A DNA stretch of 19,430 nucleotides from JBDNFP01 sp041689775 (lineage in GTDB: Bacteria; Bacteroidota; Bacteroidia; Cytophagales; Spirosomataceae): positions 1-19,430 of the forward strand of contig JBDNFP010000215.1 of assembly GCA_041689775.1 (NCBI GenBank), in the 5' to 3' direction. Numbering within the stretch: the stretch's first letter is position 1; the number at the start of each line of letters is the position of its first letter. Positions 7,065 to 14,700 of the stretch are shown here, piece after piece. A program made the position numbers and the translations under genes. Under the pieces are notes generated by a model. That model ran no database searches and was not told the origin of the DNA. It saw nothing but the letters and a program-made list of their open reading frames with translations.

Positions 7065-8191
7065 TAATCCATTTGGTGTTTCGATACTATGAATTGATTT
7101 AGTGAACGCCAGTCATCTTCTGTATTCAGATCAAGACTAACTTCATTATCAATAGCTGTGCTTAGCTCCAACTCTTCAAACGTTGCTAGGTGCGTTCGAA
7201 GATTTACTCTTAGTGATGCTTCCCAATTACCCAAAGACCACTCAAACTGTATATTTCCATCAGGTGTAGGAAAAGTAGCTGGTAAAGGTAGAATGGAATC
7301 AAAGTTTTCATCAAAGGTCCTAGCTAGCCACTCGATACCAGAAGCATTAAGAGGAGCTCCTTCGCCATCAAGCCAGCCTTGTTTCAACTGGGCTAGTTCT
7401 TCCAAACGGGCCGGAACGTCAAATTCTTCCAGCAGCACAACTTCCTCAATTTCATTTAGTGATTCTAACTTACCGTTTCTTCTAAAAAAACCAGTTGCTT
7501 TAATGAGTACCTTTTGTTTTTTTTCTAGGTTCACAAAAGCGTGTTGCAATAATTCTAAATTTTCTGGCGAATAAGTCCCCCTTACTTTCTGAGAATTAAT
7601 ATTTTGAATCTCAAATGAGCTTTTGTGCTTGTCCATCGCTGTTATCATCCCTCTTACGCTAACGTCTTCTGTGTATTCATTTGCTTTGGTAGAGGCAAGT
7701 ATTAGCATTTTTCTAGTTTCTTTGGTGAACTTGGCTTTCTTCTCTTTCTCAGGAGAAAACTCAATAAAATCGTCATTCCCAAGCTTTTTTCCAAATCTAT
7801 TAAAATAATCAAGTACGTGGTCTGGCAAAAATTGATGCATATCTTTTCCATCATTTGCCGCCTGAACTGCTTCAATTATCCGGGAACTGGCATCTTCAAA
7901 ATAGGTAACGGCCTGAGCAGGAAATAATCCAACCATTGAAGTCATCAAAACAATTTTTGGAATAGTGCTACCTTCTTCGATAGATTCTAATTCAAAGGAA
8001 ATACCACTTGTGAAATTTCTGGATGTACGTTCCCTGCCACTATTCTTTTCCTTAAAGATATATTTTGCCATCTCAACAGTCATTTCCTGAAGAATTTTTA
8101 AGTCTTCAAGAAAATCCAGAGGCAAACGATGATCTTTAAATCGCTCTCCCTGGTATCGGGGCGTAAATATTTCAGTCCGGTGCTGATGCAT
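7064..8191 (-). CDS. conserved protein of unknown function, first gene of a coupled pair
   Basis: A 375-residue soluble protein with no signal peptide, membrane span or catalytic motif that I recognise. The N-terminal part (about 1-110) is charged and helical (RLPLDFLEDLKILQEM) followed by a GISFELESIEEGS strand region. A middle part (about 150-260) is beta-rich with lysines. The C-terminal part (about 265-375) has a distinctive segment: LKQGWLDGEGAPLNASGIEWL, then LPLPATFPTPDGNIQFEWS and a strand-rich tail with many acidic residues. The last block resembles uncharacterised proteins I recall from other phyla, where it follows a small partner gene. It is coupled to the downstream 127-residue gene. 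The gene is more AT-rich than its neighbours, which suggests acquisition. No promoter consensus was recognised upstream. Confidence 0.78.
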   Translation of the reverse strand: MHQHRTEIFTPRYQGERFKDHRLPLDFLEDLKILQEMTVEMAKYIFKEKNSGRERTSRNFTSGISFELESIEEGSTIPKIVLMTSMVGLFPAQAVTYFEDASSRIIEAVQAANDGKDMHQFLPDHVLDYFNRFGKKLGNDDFIEFSPEKEKKAKFTKETRKMLILASTKANEYTEDVSVRGMITAMDKHKSSFEIQNINSQKVRGTYSPENLELLQHAFVNLEKKQKVLIKATGFFRRNGKLESLNEIEEVVLLEEFDVPARLEELAQLKQGWLDGEGAPLNASGIEWLARTFDENFDSILPLPATFPTPDGNIQFEWSLGNWEASLRVNLRTHLATFEELELSTAIDNEVSLDLNTEDDWRSLNQFIVSKHQMD

Positions 8192-8307
8192 TTGTTTGGT
8201 AATGTACCTTTCTCGCTATTGTTTGATTACATATAAGAGAAACGAAATTTTAGACTAATACTTTTTCCATCATCTCTGAATAGGACTATCCTCTGTAAAT
8301 TAACAAC

Positions 8308-8350
8308 AAAACTTAAACAAAAAAGCAACAACCCGCTCAATTTAAGTTTT
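8308..8350. terminator. inverted repeat downstream of the RHH gene, possible terminator
   Basis: Perfect 10-base arms AAAACTTAAA (8308-8317) and TTTAAGTTTT (8341-8350) flank a 23-nt spacer that, on the minus strand, contains GAGCGGG followed by a run of six T. It begins 9 bases after the RHH stop codon, the right place to end the SPFH-RHH transcript. The AT-rich stem makes it an unusual terminator; an operator or other element is possible. Confidence 0.45.
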
Positions 8351-8358
8351 CTTATCAT

Positions 8359-8532
8359 TCAATTTTCCTCCCCGCTCGTTTTCCCCCGCGCACGACGGAT
8401 TTTCCGCAGTACTTCACTGAGCAGATATTCAATCTGCCCGTTGACACTGCGGAAATCTTCCTGCGCCCATGCTTCCAGCTCTTTGAGCATTTCCGGGTTT
8501 ACCCGGAGTACAGATGCTTTCTTTTCGGCGAT
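8359..8532 (-). CDS. Arc/MetJ-type ribbon-helix-helix DNA-binding protein with non-canonical start
   Basis: Found by translating the minus strand between the SPFH stop and 8359; it is absent from simple ORF lists because no ATG, GTG or TTG opens it. The product is about 57 residues: a beta strand (AEKKASVLRVNPE), helix A (MLKELEAWAQEDF), a turn with RSVNGQ, helix B (IEYLLSEVLRKIRR) and a basic-then-acidic tail (ARGKTSGEEN). This is the standard Arc-type ribbon-helix-helix layout, which binds DNA as a dimer through the strand. Homologues normally begin Met-Ala/Thr-Glu-Lys-Lys, and here the corresponding codon is ATC (8530-8532), with ATT overlapping the SPFH stop just before it. Starting at the internal ATG (residue 15) would remove the DNA-binding strand. 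Coupled to the SPFH gene; probably a regulator in the same operon. Confidence 0.8.
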   Translation of the reverse strand: MAEKKASVLRVNPEMLKELEAWAQEDFRSVNGQIEYLLSEVLRKIRRARGKTSGEEN

Positions 8533-8534
8533 AA

Positions 8535-9389
8535 TCAGGGATATAGGCTGCCGGCTTTGACGATGGGTGACGCCGCCTTGTCACTACATAGTACTACCAA
8601 AAGATTACTCACCATCGCGGCTTTACGTTCCTCGTTGAGGAAAACGATACCTCTCTCGGCCAATTGGGCTAAGGCCATTTCGACCATACCGACGGCTCCA
8701 TTCACAATTTGACGGCGAGCGGCTACCACGGCACTTGCCTGCTGACGTTGCAGCATAGCCCCGGCAATTTCGGGAGCGTACGCCAGGTGACTGATCCGGG
8801 CTTCGAGTACATCGATTCCCGCCCGGCTGAGGCGCTCGGTTAGCTCGCCTTCCAGCATTTCGTTTATTTTACCGCTACCATCACGCAGCGTAACTTCGTC
8901 GTGCGTATCGTCATTCATGGTATCATAGGCGTATATTCCGGTGAGATGCCGTACGGCTGCCTCCGATTGGATATCAACGTACTTGATATAGTCGTCTACC
9001 TCGAAGGAAGCCTTGGCGGTATCACCCACCCGCCATACTACCACGGCGGCAATTTCAATGGGGCTACCCAGCTTGTCGTTTACTTTTAGTTTTTGCCCGT
9101 TAAGGTTACGAGCCCGCAGGGTTATTTTTTTGCGACGGAACAGCGGATTAACCCACCGTAGTCCGTTTTGGCGCATGGTACCCATGTAATCACCAAAAAA
9201 GGTGGTCACCATGGCTTCGTTAGGGTTAACTACCGAAAGGCCAATCAAGACAATAAAACCAATAATGGCAATGATCACACCACTGATAATAGAGCCAACT
9301 AACGCCAAAATAGCGCCGCTTCCCAGCATAAAAAGGCCAATGACAAACAGCAAATAACTCGATAATGAACGTAATTCTTTCTCTTTCAT
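8535..9389 (-). CDS. SPFH/band-7 (prohibitin-like) membrane protein
   Basis: A 284-residue stomatin/prohibitin-homology protein. The start is set at ATG 9389 (MKEKELRSLSSY); the frame extends upstream to 9560, but that part has no family similarity. Two hydrophobic segments (about 12-32 and 34-52) anchor the N terminus. The SPFH domain follows (about 55-235): NPNEAMVTTFFGDYMGT, NPLFRRKKI, VVVWRVGDTAKASFEV and a helical part with LTERLSRAGIDVLEARISHL, then QRQQASAVVAARRQIV. The C terminus (VLCSDKAASPIV...SLYP) fits the family, so the stop is real. SPFH proteins oligomerise at membranes and organise microdomains; a specific role cannot be read here. The downstream RHH gene starts at or over its stop codon. 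Confidence 0.9.
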   Translation of the reverse strand: MKEKELRSLSSYLLFVIGLFMLGSGAILALVGSIISGVIIAIIGFIVLIGLSVVNPNEAMVTTFFGDYMGTMRQNGLRWVNPLFRRKKITLRARNLNGQKLKVNDKLGSPIEIAAVVVWRVGDTAKASFEVDDYIKYVDIQSEAAVRHLTGIYAYDTMNDDTHDEVTLRDGSGKINEMLEGELTERLSRAGIDVLEARISHLAYAPEIAGAMLQRQQASAVVAARRQIVNGAVGMVEMALAQLAERGIVFLNEERKAAMVSNLLVVLCSDKAASPIVKAGSLYP

Positions 9390-9667
9390 AATTGACAGGA
9401 TGTGATAGTAAATTGATATCATAGAAGTATCGGATTGGTGAGATATGATTTTCCAGATTAGGATGAAAGATCGCCGGAAAGGATGAATGGATTTGGCGAT
9501 AAAGCGAAAGGTAATGGGGCTAAGTGGAGTGGTAGGGGGTATATCAAGAGTCTGACTCACTATGTATTAACCCAAGATGAATGAGTTAGTCAGGTAGTAA
9601 CGATTCGTTGATTTATCGGTGATACAACCTTAACGACTAAGTAATATTGCTTTTGCTTATTTGCAGC
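9390..9667. other. divergent intergenic region, no gene recognised
   Basis: Between the SPFH gene and the metallophosphoesterase. It presumably carries both promoters, but no convincing TAnnTTTG element was found on either strand. A few short GATGAAT/GGATGAA motifs (about 9461-9580) recall the tetranucleotide elements elsewhere in the window. Confidence 0.5.
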
Positions 9668-10540
9668 ATGAAAATACAAACCGAATTTCGGACAATCATT
9701 ATATCCGACCTGCACCTGGGGTCAAGTGGCTCAAAGGCAAAGGAGATTTCGAACTTTCTCAAAAGCTATAAATGCAAGAAGCTTATCCTGAATGGTGATA
9801 TCATTGACGGCTGGCAGCTCAAAAAGTATGGGGTCTGGAAACGGAAGCATACCGCGTTTTTTAAGACTATGCTAAAAATGATGGATGAGCACCACACTCA
9901 AGTGATCTATCTCCGGGGAAATCATGATGATTTTCTGGATCAGATCATGCCGCTTCGGCTAGGAAAGCAGTTTCAGATTCGGAAAGACTATATCCTGAAA
10001 TCTGGCGGAAAGCGCTTTTATATTACGCACGGTGATGTATTCGACTCCGTCACGACTGGTTTCAAGTGGTTGGCTTACCTCGGCGACGTGGGCTATACAT
10101 TCTTGCTGTGGCTCAATAAAGTCTACAATGGGTACAGGGCATGGCAAGGCTTGCCGTATTATTCGCTTTCGCAGAAAATTAAGCATCGGGTAAAGATGGC
10201 CGTAAACTATATTTCCGATTTTGAAGAGAAGTTGACTGAGCTGGCTCGGTCACGAAATTGCGACGGCATTATATGCGGCCACATCCATCAGCCCGCAATC
10301 CGGGATATTGATGGCATTACTTACATGAACTCGGGAGACTGGGTAGAATCTATGAGCGCGTTGGTGGAGGACTTTGACGGAATTTGGAGCTTACTCTACT
10401 ACAATGAGTCTAACCACGCCAGCGACGAAAACGAAGAGTTGATGGTATCGGATTTTTTTGGCCGTAAGGAACGCGTTGTTGCTTTTACGGGTAAGTCTGA
10501 TGCGGCTGTACCAGGAGGTGGTTTCCAAAAAATAATCTAA
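9668..10540 (+). CDS. UDP-2,3-diacylglucosamine diphosphatase-like metallophosphoesterase
   Basis: A 290-residue calcineurin-like metallophosphoesterase. The five metal-binding blocks are present: SDLHLG (13-18), NGDIIDGW (42-49), RGNHDD (83-88), THGD (120-123) and CGHIH (203-207), plus a hydrophobic middle stretch (LAYLGDVGYTFLLWL) that suggests membrane association. Proteins of this type are annotated as LpxH-like hydrolases that release lipid X from UDP-2,3-diacylglucosamine in lipid A synthesis; the actual substrate is not proved by sequence. ATG 9668 is preferred over the upstream in-frame codon at 9647 because the family starts close to the first strand. Three bases separate it from the glycosyltransferase gene, so the two form an operon and may act on the same lipid or polysaccharide. 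Confidence 0.87.
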   Translation: MKIQTEFRTIIISDLHLGSSGSKAKEISNFLKSYKCKKLILNGDIIDGWQLKKYGVWKRKHTAFFKTMLKMMDEHHTQVIYLRGNHDDFLDQIMPLRLGKQFQIRKDYILKSGGKRFYITHGDVFDSVTTGFKWLAYLGDVGYTFLLWLNKVYNGYRAWQGLPYYSLSQKIKHRVKMAVNYISDFEEKLTELARSRNCDGIICGHIHQPAIRDIDGITYMNSGDWVESMSALVEDFDGIWSLLYYNESNHASDENEELMVSDFFGRKERVVAFTGKSDAAVPGGGFQKII

Positions 10541-10543
10541 TCT

Positions 10544-11680
10544 ATGCGGGTTCTTTTTATTATTCAAGGAGAAGGACGCGGGCACCTCACGCAGGCGTTA
10601 TCGCTTCGTCAGATACTCGCCCAAGCTAGGCATGAGGTAGTTGGTGTGTTGGTAGGTACCGCCGGGGGACGAGAAATTCCTGCCTTCTTTACGGATCATA
10701 TTTCAGTTCCCATCGAATCGTTTTTGAGTCCTAACCTGATCTACGATACCCAAGACGGTAGTATCAATATAGCGAAAACAATCGGTACCCACGTACTCCG
10801 CACGGGACGCTACACCGCCAGTCTCCGCACCATCGCCGCTACTGTACAACGGATCAAGCCTGACCTGATCGTGAATTTCTACGAAGTACTCGGCGGGCTG
10901 TATAATCGGCTGTACCGTCCCGAAGTACCGATGGTCTGCATCGCGCATCAATACTTACTATTACATCCACAATTTCCTTTCCCCAAAAATAGCTGGTTAA
11001 ACCGTCAGATTGTGAATCTGAATACTCGGCTGACGGCCCTGGGAGCGGCCAAAAAGCTGGCATTATCTTTCCGTCGCTTTTCTCATGAGTCATTCGGTAA
11101 CCTCACGATCGTACCGCCGCTACTTCGTCAGGATGTAAAGAATCTGATACCAACTACTGGCCACTATGCTCTGGTATACCTGACCCATCATAGTCTGAGT
11201 GGTCAGGTAACGGCATGGCACTACGAGCATCCCGAACTACCACTGCACTGCTTTTGGGATAAGCCAGATGCACCCGAAGAGCTTGCAGTAGATGAGACCC
11301 TTACCTTCCACCGTATCAACGGGGCAAAGTACCTACGCATGATGGAGTCGTGCAGTGCGTTGGTTACGACGGCGGGGTTTGAGTCGGTATGTGAAGCTAT
11401 GTACCTGGGTAAACCGGTACTAATGGTGCCCGTGCCGAAGCATTTTGAGCAGTCGTGTAATGCCATCGATGGAGTACTTTCGGGAGCCGGGGCGTCCTCC
11501 CGCACATTTGATCTTTCGGTACTCGCCGACTTTTTACCTTACTTTCAAAGTCCCCAAGTGGAGTTTCAAAGTTGGTGTAGTGAGAGCGACCGGTTGTTTA
11601 TCCGGTATCTTGAAGTGGTGGTATCTACCAGCCAGGAGGCTGTTTACGAGCCGTCGGAAGGAGAGCTTTCTTTTGGGTAG
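10544..11680 (+). CDS. MurG/GT28-like glycosyltransferase
   Basis: A 378-residue GT-B fold glycosyltransferase. The N-terminal acceptor-side motif GEGRGHLTQA (9-18) and the C-terminal nucleotide-sugar region TTAGFESVCEAMYLGKPVLM (about 283-302) followed by VPVPKHFEQ resemble MurG and UDP-glycosyltransferases. No signal peptide or membrane span. The donor and acceptor are unknown; the link to an LpxH-like hydrolase three bases upstream suggests glycolipid or envelope-glycan synthesis. Convergent with the META-like lipoprotein gene at 11708 after a 27-bp gap in which no good terminator was recognised. Confidence 0.85.
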   Translation: MRVLFIIQGEGRGHLTQALSLRQILAQARHEVVGVLVGTAGGREIPAFFTDHISVPIESFLSPNLIYDTQDGSINIAKTIGTHVLRTGRYTASLRTIAATVQRIKPDLIVNFYEVLGGLYNRLYRPEVPMVCIAHQYLLLHPQFPFPKNSWLNRQIVNLNTRLTALGAAKKLALSFRRFSHESFGNLTIVPPLLRQDVKNLIPTTGHYALVYLTHHSLSGQVTAWHYEHPELPLHCFWDKPDAPEELAVDETLTFHRINGAKYLRMMESCSALVTTAGFESVCEAMYLGKPVLMVPVPKHFEQSCNAIDGVLSGAGASSRTFDLSVLADFLPYFQSPQVEFQSWCSESDRLFIRYLEVVVSTSQEAVYEPSEGELSFG

Positions 11681-11707
11681 TGGTCAATCAATAATCTAGT
11701 CAATGGG

Positions 11708-12175
11708 TTAGTATTTCCGGAAAATCACCCGCTCCGAACGGTTATTATAGTAGAGATATAGTCGGTCATTGGCTTGTCCAAAGTGGCTAACGTTGCTCAT
11801 GGCTGCCCCGACCCTGGCACTCCAAATACTGCGTTCGCCTACCTTGGTTCCGCCAAAAGCGACCGATTCTAACCGGCAGGAGTCTGCTCTCTGATAGCTT
11901 CCAAACACGGTATTGGCCACGGTATGCCCGGAGATTTTGCCGGTGGAGTTTTCTTCGCTAAACGTAAAAACTCTCCCCCGACCTTTCGGGTCAGGGTCAA
12001 TATCCAGAGCACCCGTTGCCAAAGTTTGGTAAGCTTCCAGCCGCCAGGTACCTCGTAAGGTTGCATGGGCGGTACAGGTAGATTCCGGATAAATCTCTTC
12101 CTTTTGTTCGCACTGAAAGGCAGTCAAAAGGAAGAGACAGAAATAGCAGATGGAAAGGAAAGCGCTCTGTTTCAT
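11708..12175 (-). CDS. META/HslJ-like lipoprotein
   Basis: A 155-residue secreted protein with a signal sequence (MKQSAFLSICYFCLFLLTAF) ending at Cys22; the lipobox (AFQC) is loose, as often in Bacteroidota. After the cysteine come EQKEE, acidic residues that fit lipoprotein surface-export signals described in this phylum. The mature part resembles META/HslJ proteins: GTWRLEAYQ, ISGHTVANTVFGSYQ, AMSNVSHFGQANDRLYLYY. Function is unknown; META proteins often affect heat or stress phenotypes or are inhibitor-like. Last gene of the LVIVD-barrel-META operon, 13 bases after the barrel gene. Confidence 0.75.
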   Translation of the reverse strand: MKQSAFLSICYFCLFLLTAFQCEQKEEIYPESTCTAHATLRGTWRLEAYQTLATGALDIDPDPKGRGRVFTFSEENSTGKISGHTVANTVFGSYQRADSCRLESVAFGGTKVGERSIWSARVGAAMSNVSHFGQANDRLYLYYNNRSERVIFRKY

Positions 12176-12188
12176 ACATTAGTGATGT

Positions 12189-12779
12189 TCAAAAACTGAT
12201 TCCCATACGCAGTACCAGGCGGTTATACTCCCGGTTTTCGGTCCGGGTAGTTTCGTCAGCCAGGGGAGGTTTACTAACCGTGGCATTTTGGTGTTTGTAA
12301 GAAAAAGATAACGTATAAGCAGCTCCGTCGGGTTTGCCCATGCGCAGGCCTAGGCCGGGGTTGAGTAGTATACCTCCTTTGGTAGTATACCCGTCGGTAT
12401 TCTGGTGAAACCACGCAAAACCGTAGCCCGCATCGGCGCTGGCGTACAGGCGAACATTTTTCTTACCGGTGATATCATAACGTGCGCCCAAAGCAATGGG
12501 ATTCAGAAGGGCCGCGGTATACCAGTCAATCCCGGTAGTGATACCCACCCCCAGCCGGGGCGAGTACTGTACACCGTTAAAAGTCTGTAACGTGAGGTTG
12601 GTACGATTCTCATTCTGGTATTGAGGCGTGGTACTTTGCCCCCCGTACAGGTCATAACGCACCCGACCCAAAAGTAGTCCTACCTCGGTCTGATTGATAT
12701 AGTGGCGTTGGAAGGTACTCTGGGTAAATCCCGAAAGTGATGTTATCAACAAGCCTGCTACTAGTAGTATCTTTTTCAT
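12189..12779 (-). CDS. outer-membrane beta-barrel protein, small
   Basis: A 196-residue protein with a cleavable signal peptide (MKKILLVAGLLITSLSGFTQ), alternating-residue beta strands and a terminal aromatic (LVLRMGISF) typical of outer-membrane barrels. The visible strands (VGLLLGRVRYDLY, LGVGITTGIDWY, NVRLYASADAGYGFAWF, YTLSFSYKHQ) suggest about eight strands, like OmpA-type or Bacteroidota outer-membrane porin-like proteins, but no family can be named. Six bases after the LVIVD lipoprotein gene, so it may act with that protein at the cell surface. Confidence 0.8.
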   Translation of the reverse strand: MKKILLVAGLLITSLSGFTQSTFQRHYINQTEVGLLLGRVRYDLYGGQSTTPQYQNENRTNLTLQTFNGVQYSPRLGVGITTGIDWYTAALLNPIALGARYDITGKKNVRLYASADAGYGFAWFHQNTDGYTTKGGILLNPGLGLRMGKPDGAAYTLSFSYKHQNATVSKPPLADETTRTENREYNRLVLRMGISF

Positions 12780-12785
12780 GGCTGA

Positions 12786-14081
12786 TCAGATTTGAAGTTT
12801 ACCCACCGGAATTTTACTCAACTGTCGCAACTGCTTCGGATTACTGGCGTCAAATTGGTACAGCCCGTCTTTCCCAATCAGCATCAGATTCTTTCCGAGC
12901 GGAATTACATCGTAGGCATCCATGTCTTTAAAGTGGCTAATGAGGTTTTGGTCTACCTTGAAAGGATCTTTGACATCAAATACCTTCATGCCGTATTTGC
13001 CCTCGCAGAGGTACAGCGTGGGGAAGTCGATCCCAAGCCCGTGGGGGTTCTGCATGGGGTAGCTTTTAATCAGTTGTGGGCGGGTGAGGTCGCTGATATC
13101 TACCAGATCGAGCTGATTTTGTCCGGCGCGGCAGGTAGTACCTGAGCGGAGCGTCACATAGGCAATGTCATCATGCACCACCACCGGGTCGCAGGACATC
13201 ATGTGCTGAAACACCGATAATTTTTGTGGTTTGGCCGGGTTGCTGTTGTCGTAGATGTGCATTCCGGTGGTGGAGCCAATGAATAGCTTATCCTTGTAGG
13301 GAAAAATGGTTTCGATACCCCAGCCGAGATTAATGGTGGAGAAGTCGGTTGGTTTGGAAGGTGTGGAAATATCGAAAAGATGCAGGTCGTTTTGACTAAC
13401 GGTGTAGAGGTATTGATCATAGAGGGCAAACCTTGCCATGGAGCCCGAAGTACCATCTCCCCCCCCACCCGGAGAGGCCGATTGAGCACTACTGAACGCC
13501 ATGTCCATCATCCGGAAAGCACCTCCCCACCCCCATCCGCCGGGTAGCACGGGATTGTCCTCGCAGTTGGTTTCGATGGTTTCGGTTACGTATTCCACGT
13601 TCTGCCCATTAATAGCCCGGATAGATTCGTTATAACTCCACCAGCCACCGTCAAACTGCCCGTTCTTGAATACTTCGCCCACGCGGCCCACTTCCTTGGG
13701 GTTGGTAGGGTCAGAAATATCAAGGGCCACGAGGTCAGAGTAGCTATCGGCGTACAGAATGTTACCCCGCACGGCCATATCGCCGTTGCCGGGGATTTTG
13801 ACAAAGGCCACAAAGCGCGGACTAGACGGATTGCTGTTGTCAATGATGTGAAGTCCTTCTTTAACTTCATTGATAAACAAATACTTATCCCGCACGTAAA
13901 TCTTACCGGGATGTTCCAGCGCGCGCGGTACTTCGGTTTTTAATTCCTTGCGGATTTCCAGTAACGAAATCGTCACGGGCGTAAACTGCTTCCGGACGCG
14001 GGTTTCGGTACAGTGGTCGTTGCACGACCATAGACTGAGGCTTAGTAGCCCGATAAATAAAGTAAGTATCTGTGTTTTCAT
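12786..14081 (-). CDS. LVIVD-repeat surface lipoprotein, predicted beta-propeller
   Basis: A 431-residue lipoprotein: signal sequence with lipobox LWSC (Cys20), then NDHCTET. Seven LVIVD-type repeats are visible as hydrophobic-D-x-S/x-D/N-P elements: IIDNSNP (79-85), ALDISDP (119-125), LFDISTP (235-241), IYDNSNP (276-282), LVDISDL (326-332), VFDVKDP (367-373) and QFDASNP (409-415). Seven blades would close a beta-propeller. A tryptophan/glycine-rich insertion (about 176-215, PGGWGWGG and SPGGGGDG) lies between the second and third repeats and may be a loop or binding surface. First gene of an operon with an outer-membrane barrel and a META-like lipoprotein. Adhesion, binding or scaffold roles fit, but no function is assigned. 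No promoter consensus was recognised upstream. Confidence 0.88.
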   Translation of the reverse strand: MKTQILTLFIGLLSLSLWSCNDHCTETRVRKQFTPVTISLLEIRKELKTEVPRALEHPGKIYVRDKYLFINEVKEGLHIIDNSNPSSPRFVAFVKIPGNGDMAVRGNILYADSYSDLVALDISDPTNPKEVGRVGEVFKNGQFDGGWWSYNESIRAINGQNVEYVTETIETNCEDNPVLPGGWGWGGAFRMMDMAFSSAQSASPGGGGDGTSGSMARFALYDQYLYTVSQNDLHLFDISTPSKPTDFSTINLGWGIETIFPYKDKLFIGSTTGMHIYDNSNPAKPQKLSVFQHMMSCDPVVVHDDIAYVTLRSGTTCRAGQNQLDLVDISDLTRPQLIKSYPMQNPHGLGIDFPTLYLCEGKYGMKVFDVKDPFKVDQNLISHFKDMDAYDVIPLGKNLMLIGKDGLYQFDASNPKQLRQLSKIPVGKLQI

Positions 14082-14180
14082 GACAGTAAAAAGGTTTGGA
14101 AGAAAAGTAGCTTTGATTAGGATCTATTTAACAGAAGAGACCCACTTTACTGAGAATAGGTTGGAATGCTCCCAAACAAA

Positions 14181-14209
14181 ATCGTCCGGAAGCAAAGCTC
14201 CCGGACGAT
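14181..14209 (-). terminator. intrinsic terminator after the lipocalin-like lipoprotein
   Basis: A perfect 9-bp stem (ATCGTCCGG at 14181-14189 with CCGGACGAT at 14201-14209), one mismatch, then three more pairs (AGC/GCT) around an AAA loop. On the minus strand it is followed by TTTTGTTTGGG. It lies 24 bases after the stop codon of the gene that ends at 14234. Confidence 0.88.
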
Positions 14210-14233
14210 AACGCACCCCGAAAACGTCAGTAC

Positions 14234-14677
14234 CTACTGACGCTTGTATTCATACGTGGAGCCATCGGCTATCCATGCTCCCTGATCAGCCCTTTCGTAA
14301 AGGAGCAAACGTCCTTCGGTCAGTTCATAGGCCTGATAGGTAGTATCTTCCTTATAATAAATGACTTGCTTATCCACTAGATTCGAGGGACCCTGACCCG
14401 TGTACATTTTTCCGGTTTGGACTTCTTTGCTGTCGCGGCTAATGGTGTAGTCTCCGTTGGCGGAAAAAGTCCGGGTTTCGGTGTAGGGGAGCTTTGCGCC
14501 CTGCACCTTCACTTGGGTAAGGCCGTAGGTAATAGCATCCAGTTTCCAGGTACCGACTACCTCGGTGTCCATTGCATTGATATTATCTGATTTTTCGCAG
14601 CTGCTCAAAAAAGTGCTACCCAAAAGGACAACGGTACACACGAGACCAAAGCTCAGTTGTTTTTTTATGTTTTTCAT
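14234..14677 (-). CDS. lipocalin-like lipoprotein
   Basis: A 147-residue lipoprotein starting at ATG 14677 (MKNIKKQLSF); the longer frame to 14779 has no homologous residues and lies in repeat DNA. The signal sequence ends in LSSC, followed by EKSDN. The mature part begins VVGTWKLDAITYG, contains RTFSANGDYTIS, and ends LLLYERADQG and STYEYKR, a strand pattern typical of small lipocalin-like proteins of Bacteroidota. Ligand unknown. Likely expressed with the serpin gene 132 bases upstream, separated by an inverted repeat, and ended by the terminator at 14181-14209. Confidence 0.8.
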   Translation of the reverse strand: MKNIKKQLSFGLVCTVVLLGSTFLSSCEKSDNINAMDTEVVGTWKLDAITYGLTQVKVQGAKLPYTETRTFSANGDYTISRDSKEVQTGKMYTGQGPSNLVDKQVIYYKEDTTYQAYELTEGRLLLYERADQGAWIADGSTYEYKRQ

Positions 14678-14700
14678 GGCTGATAGAATAATTTTAAATG

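Noticed and set aside
9390..9560. 57-residue N-terminal extension of the SPFH frame
   Set aside because: No SPFH homology, and the family start is MKEKELRS at 9389; the extension covers the intergenic region.
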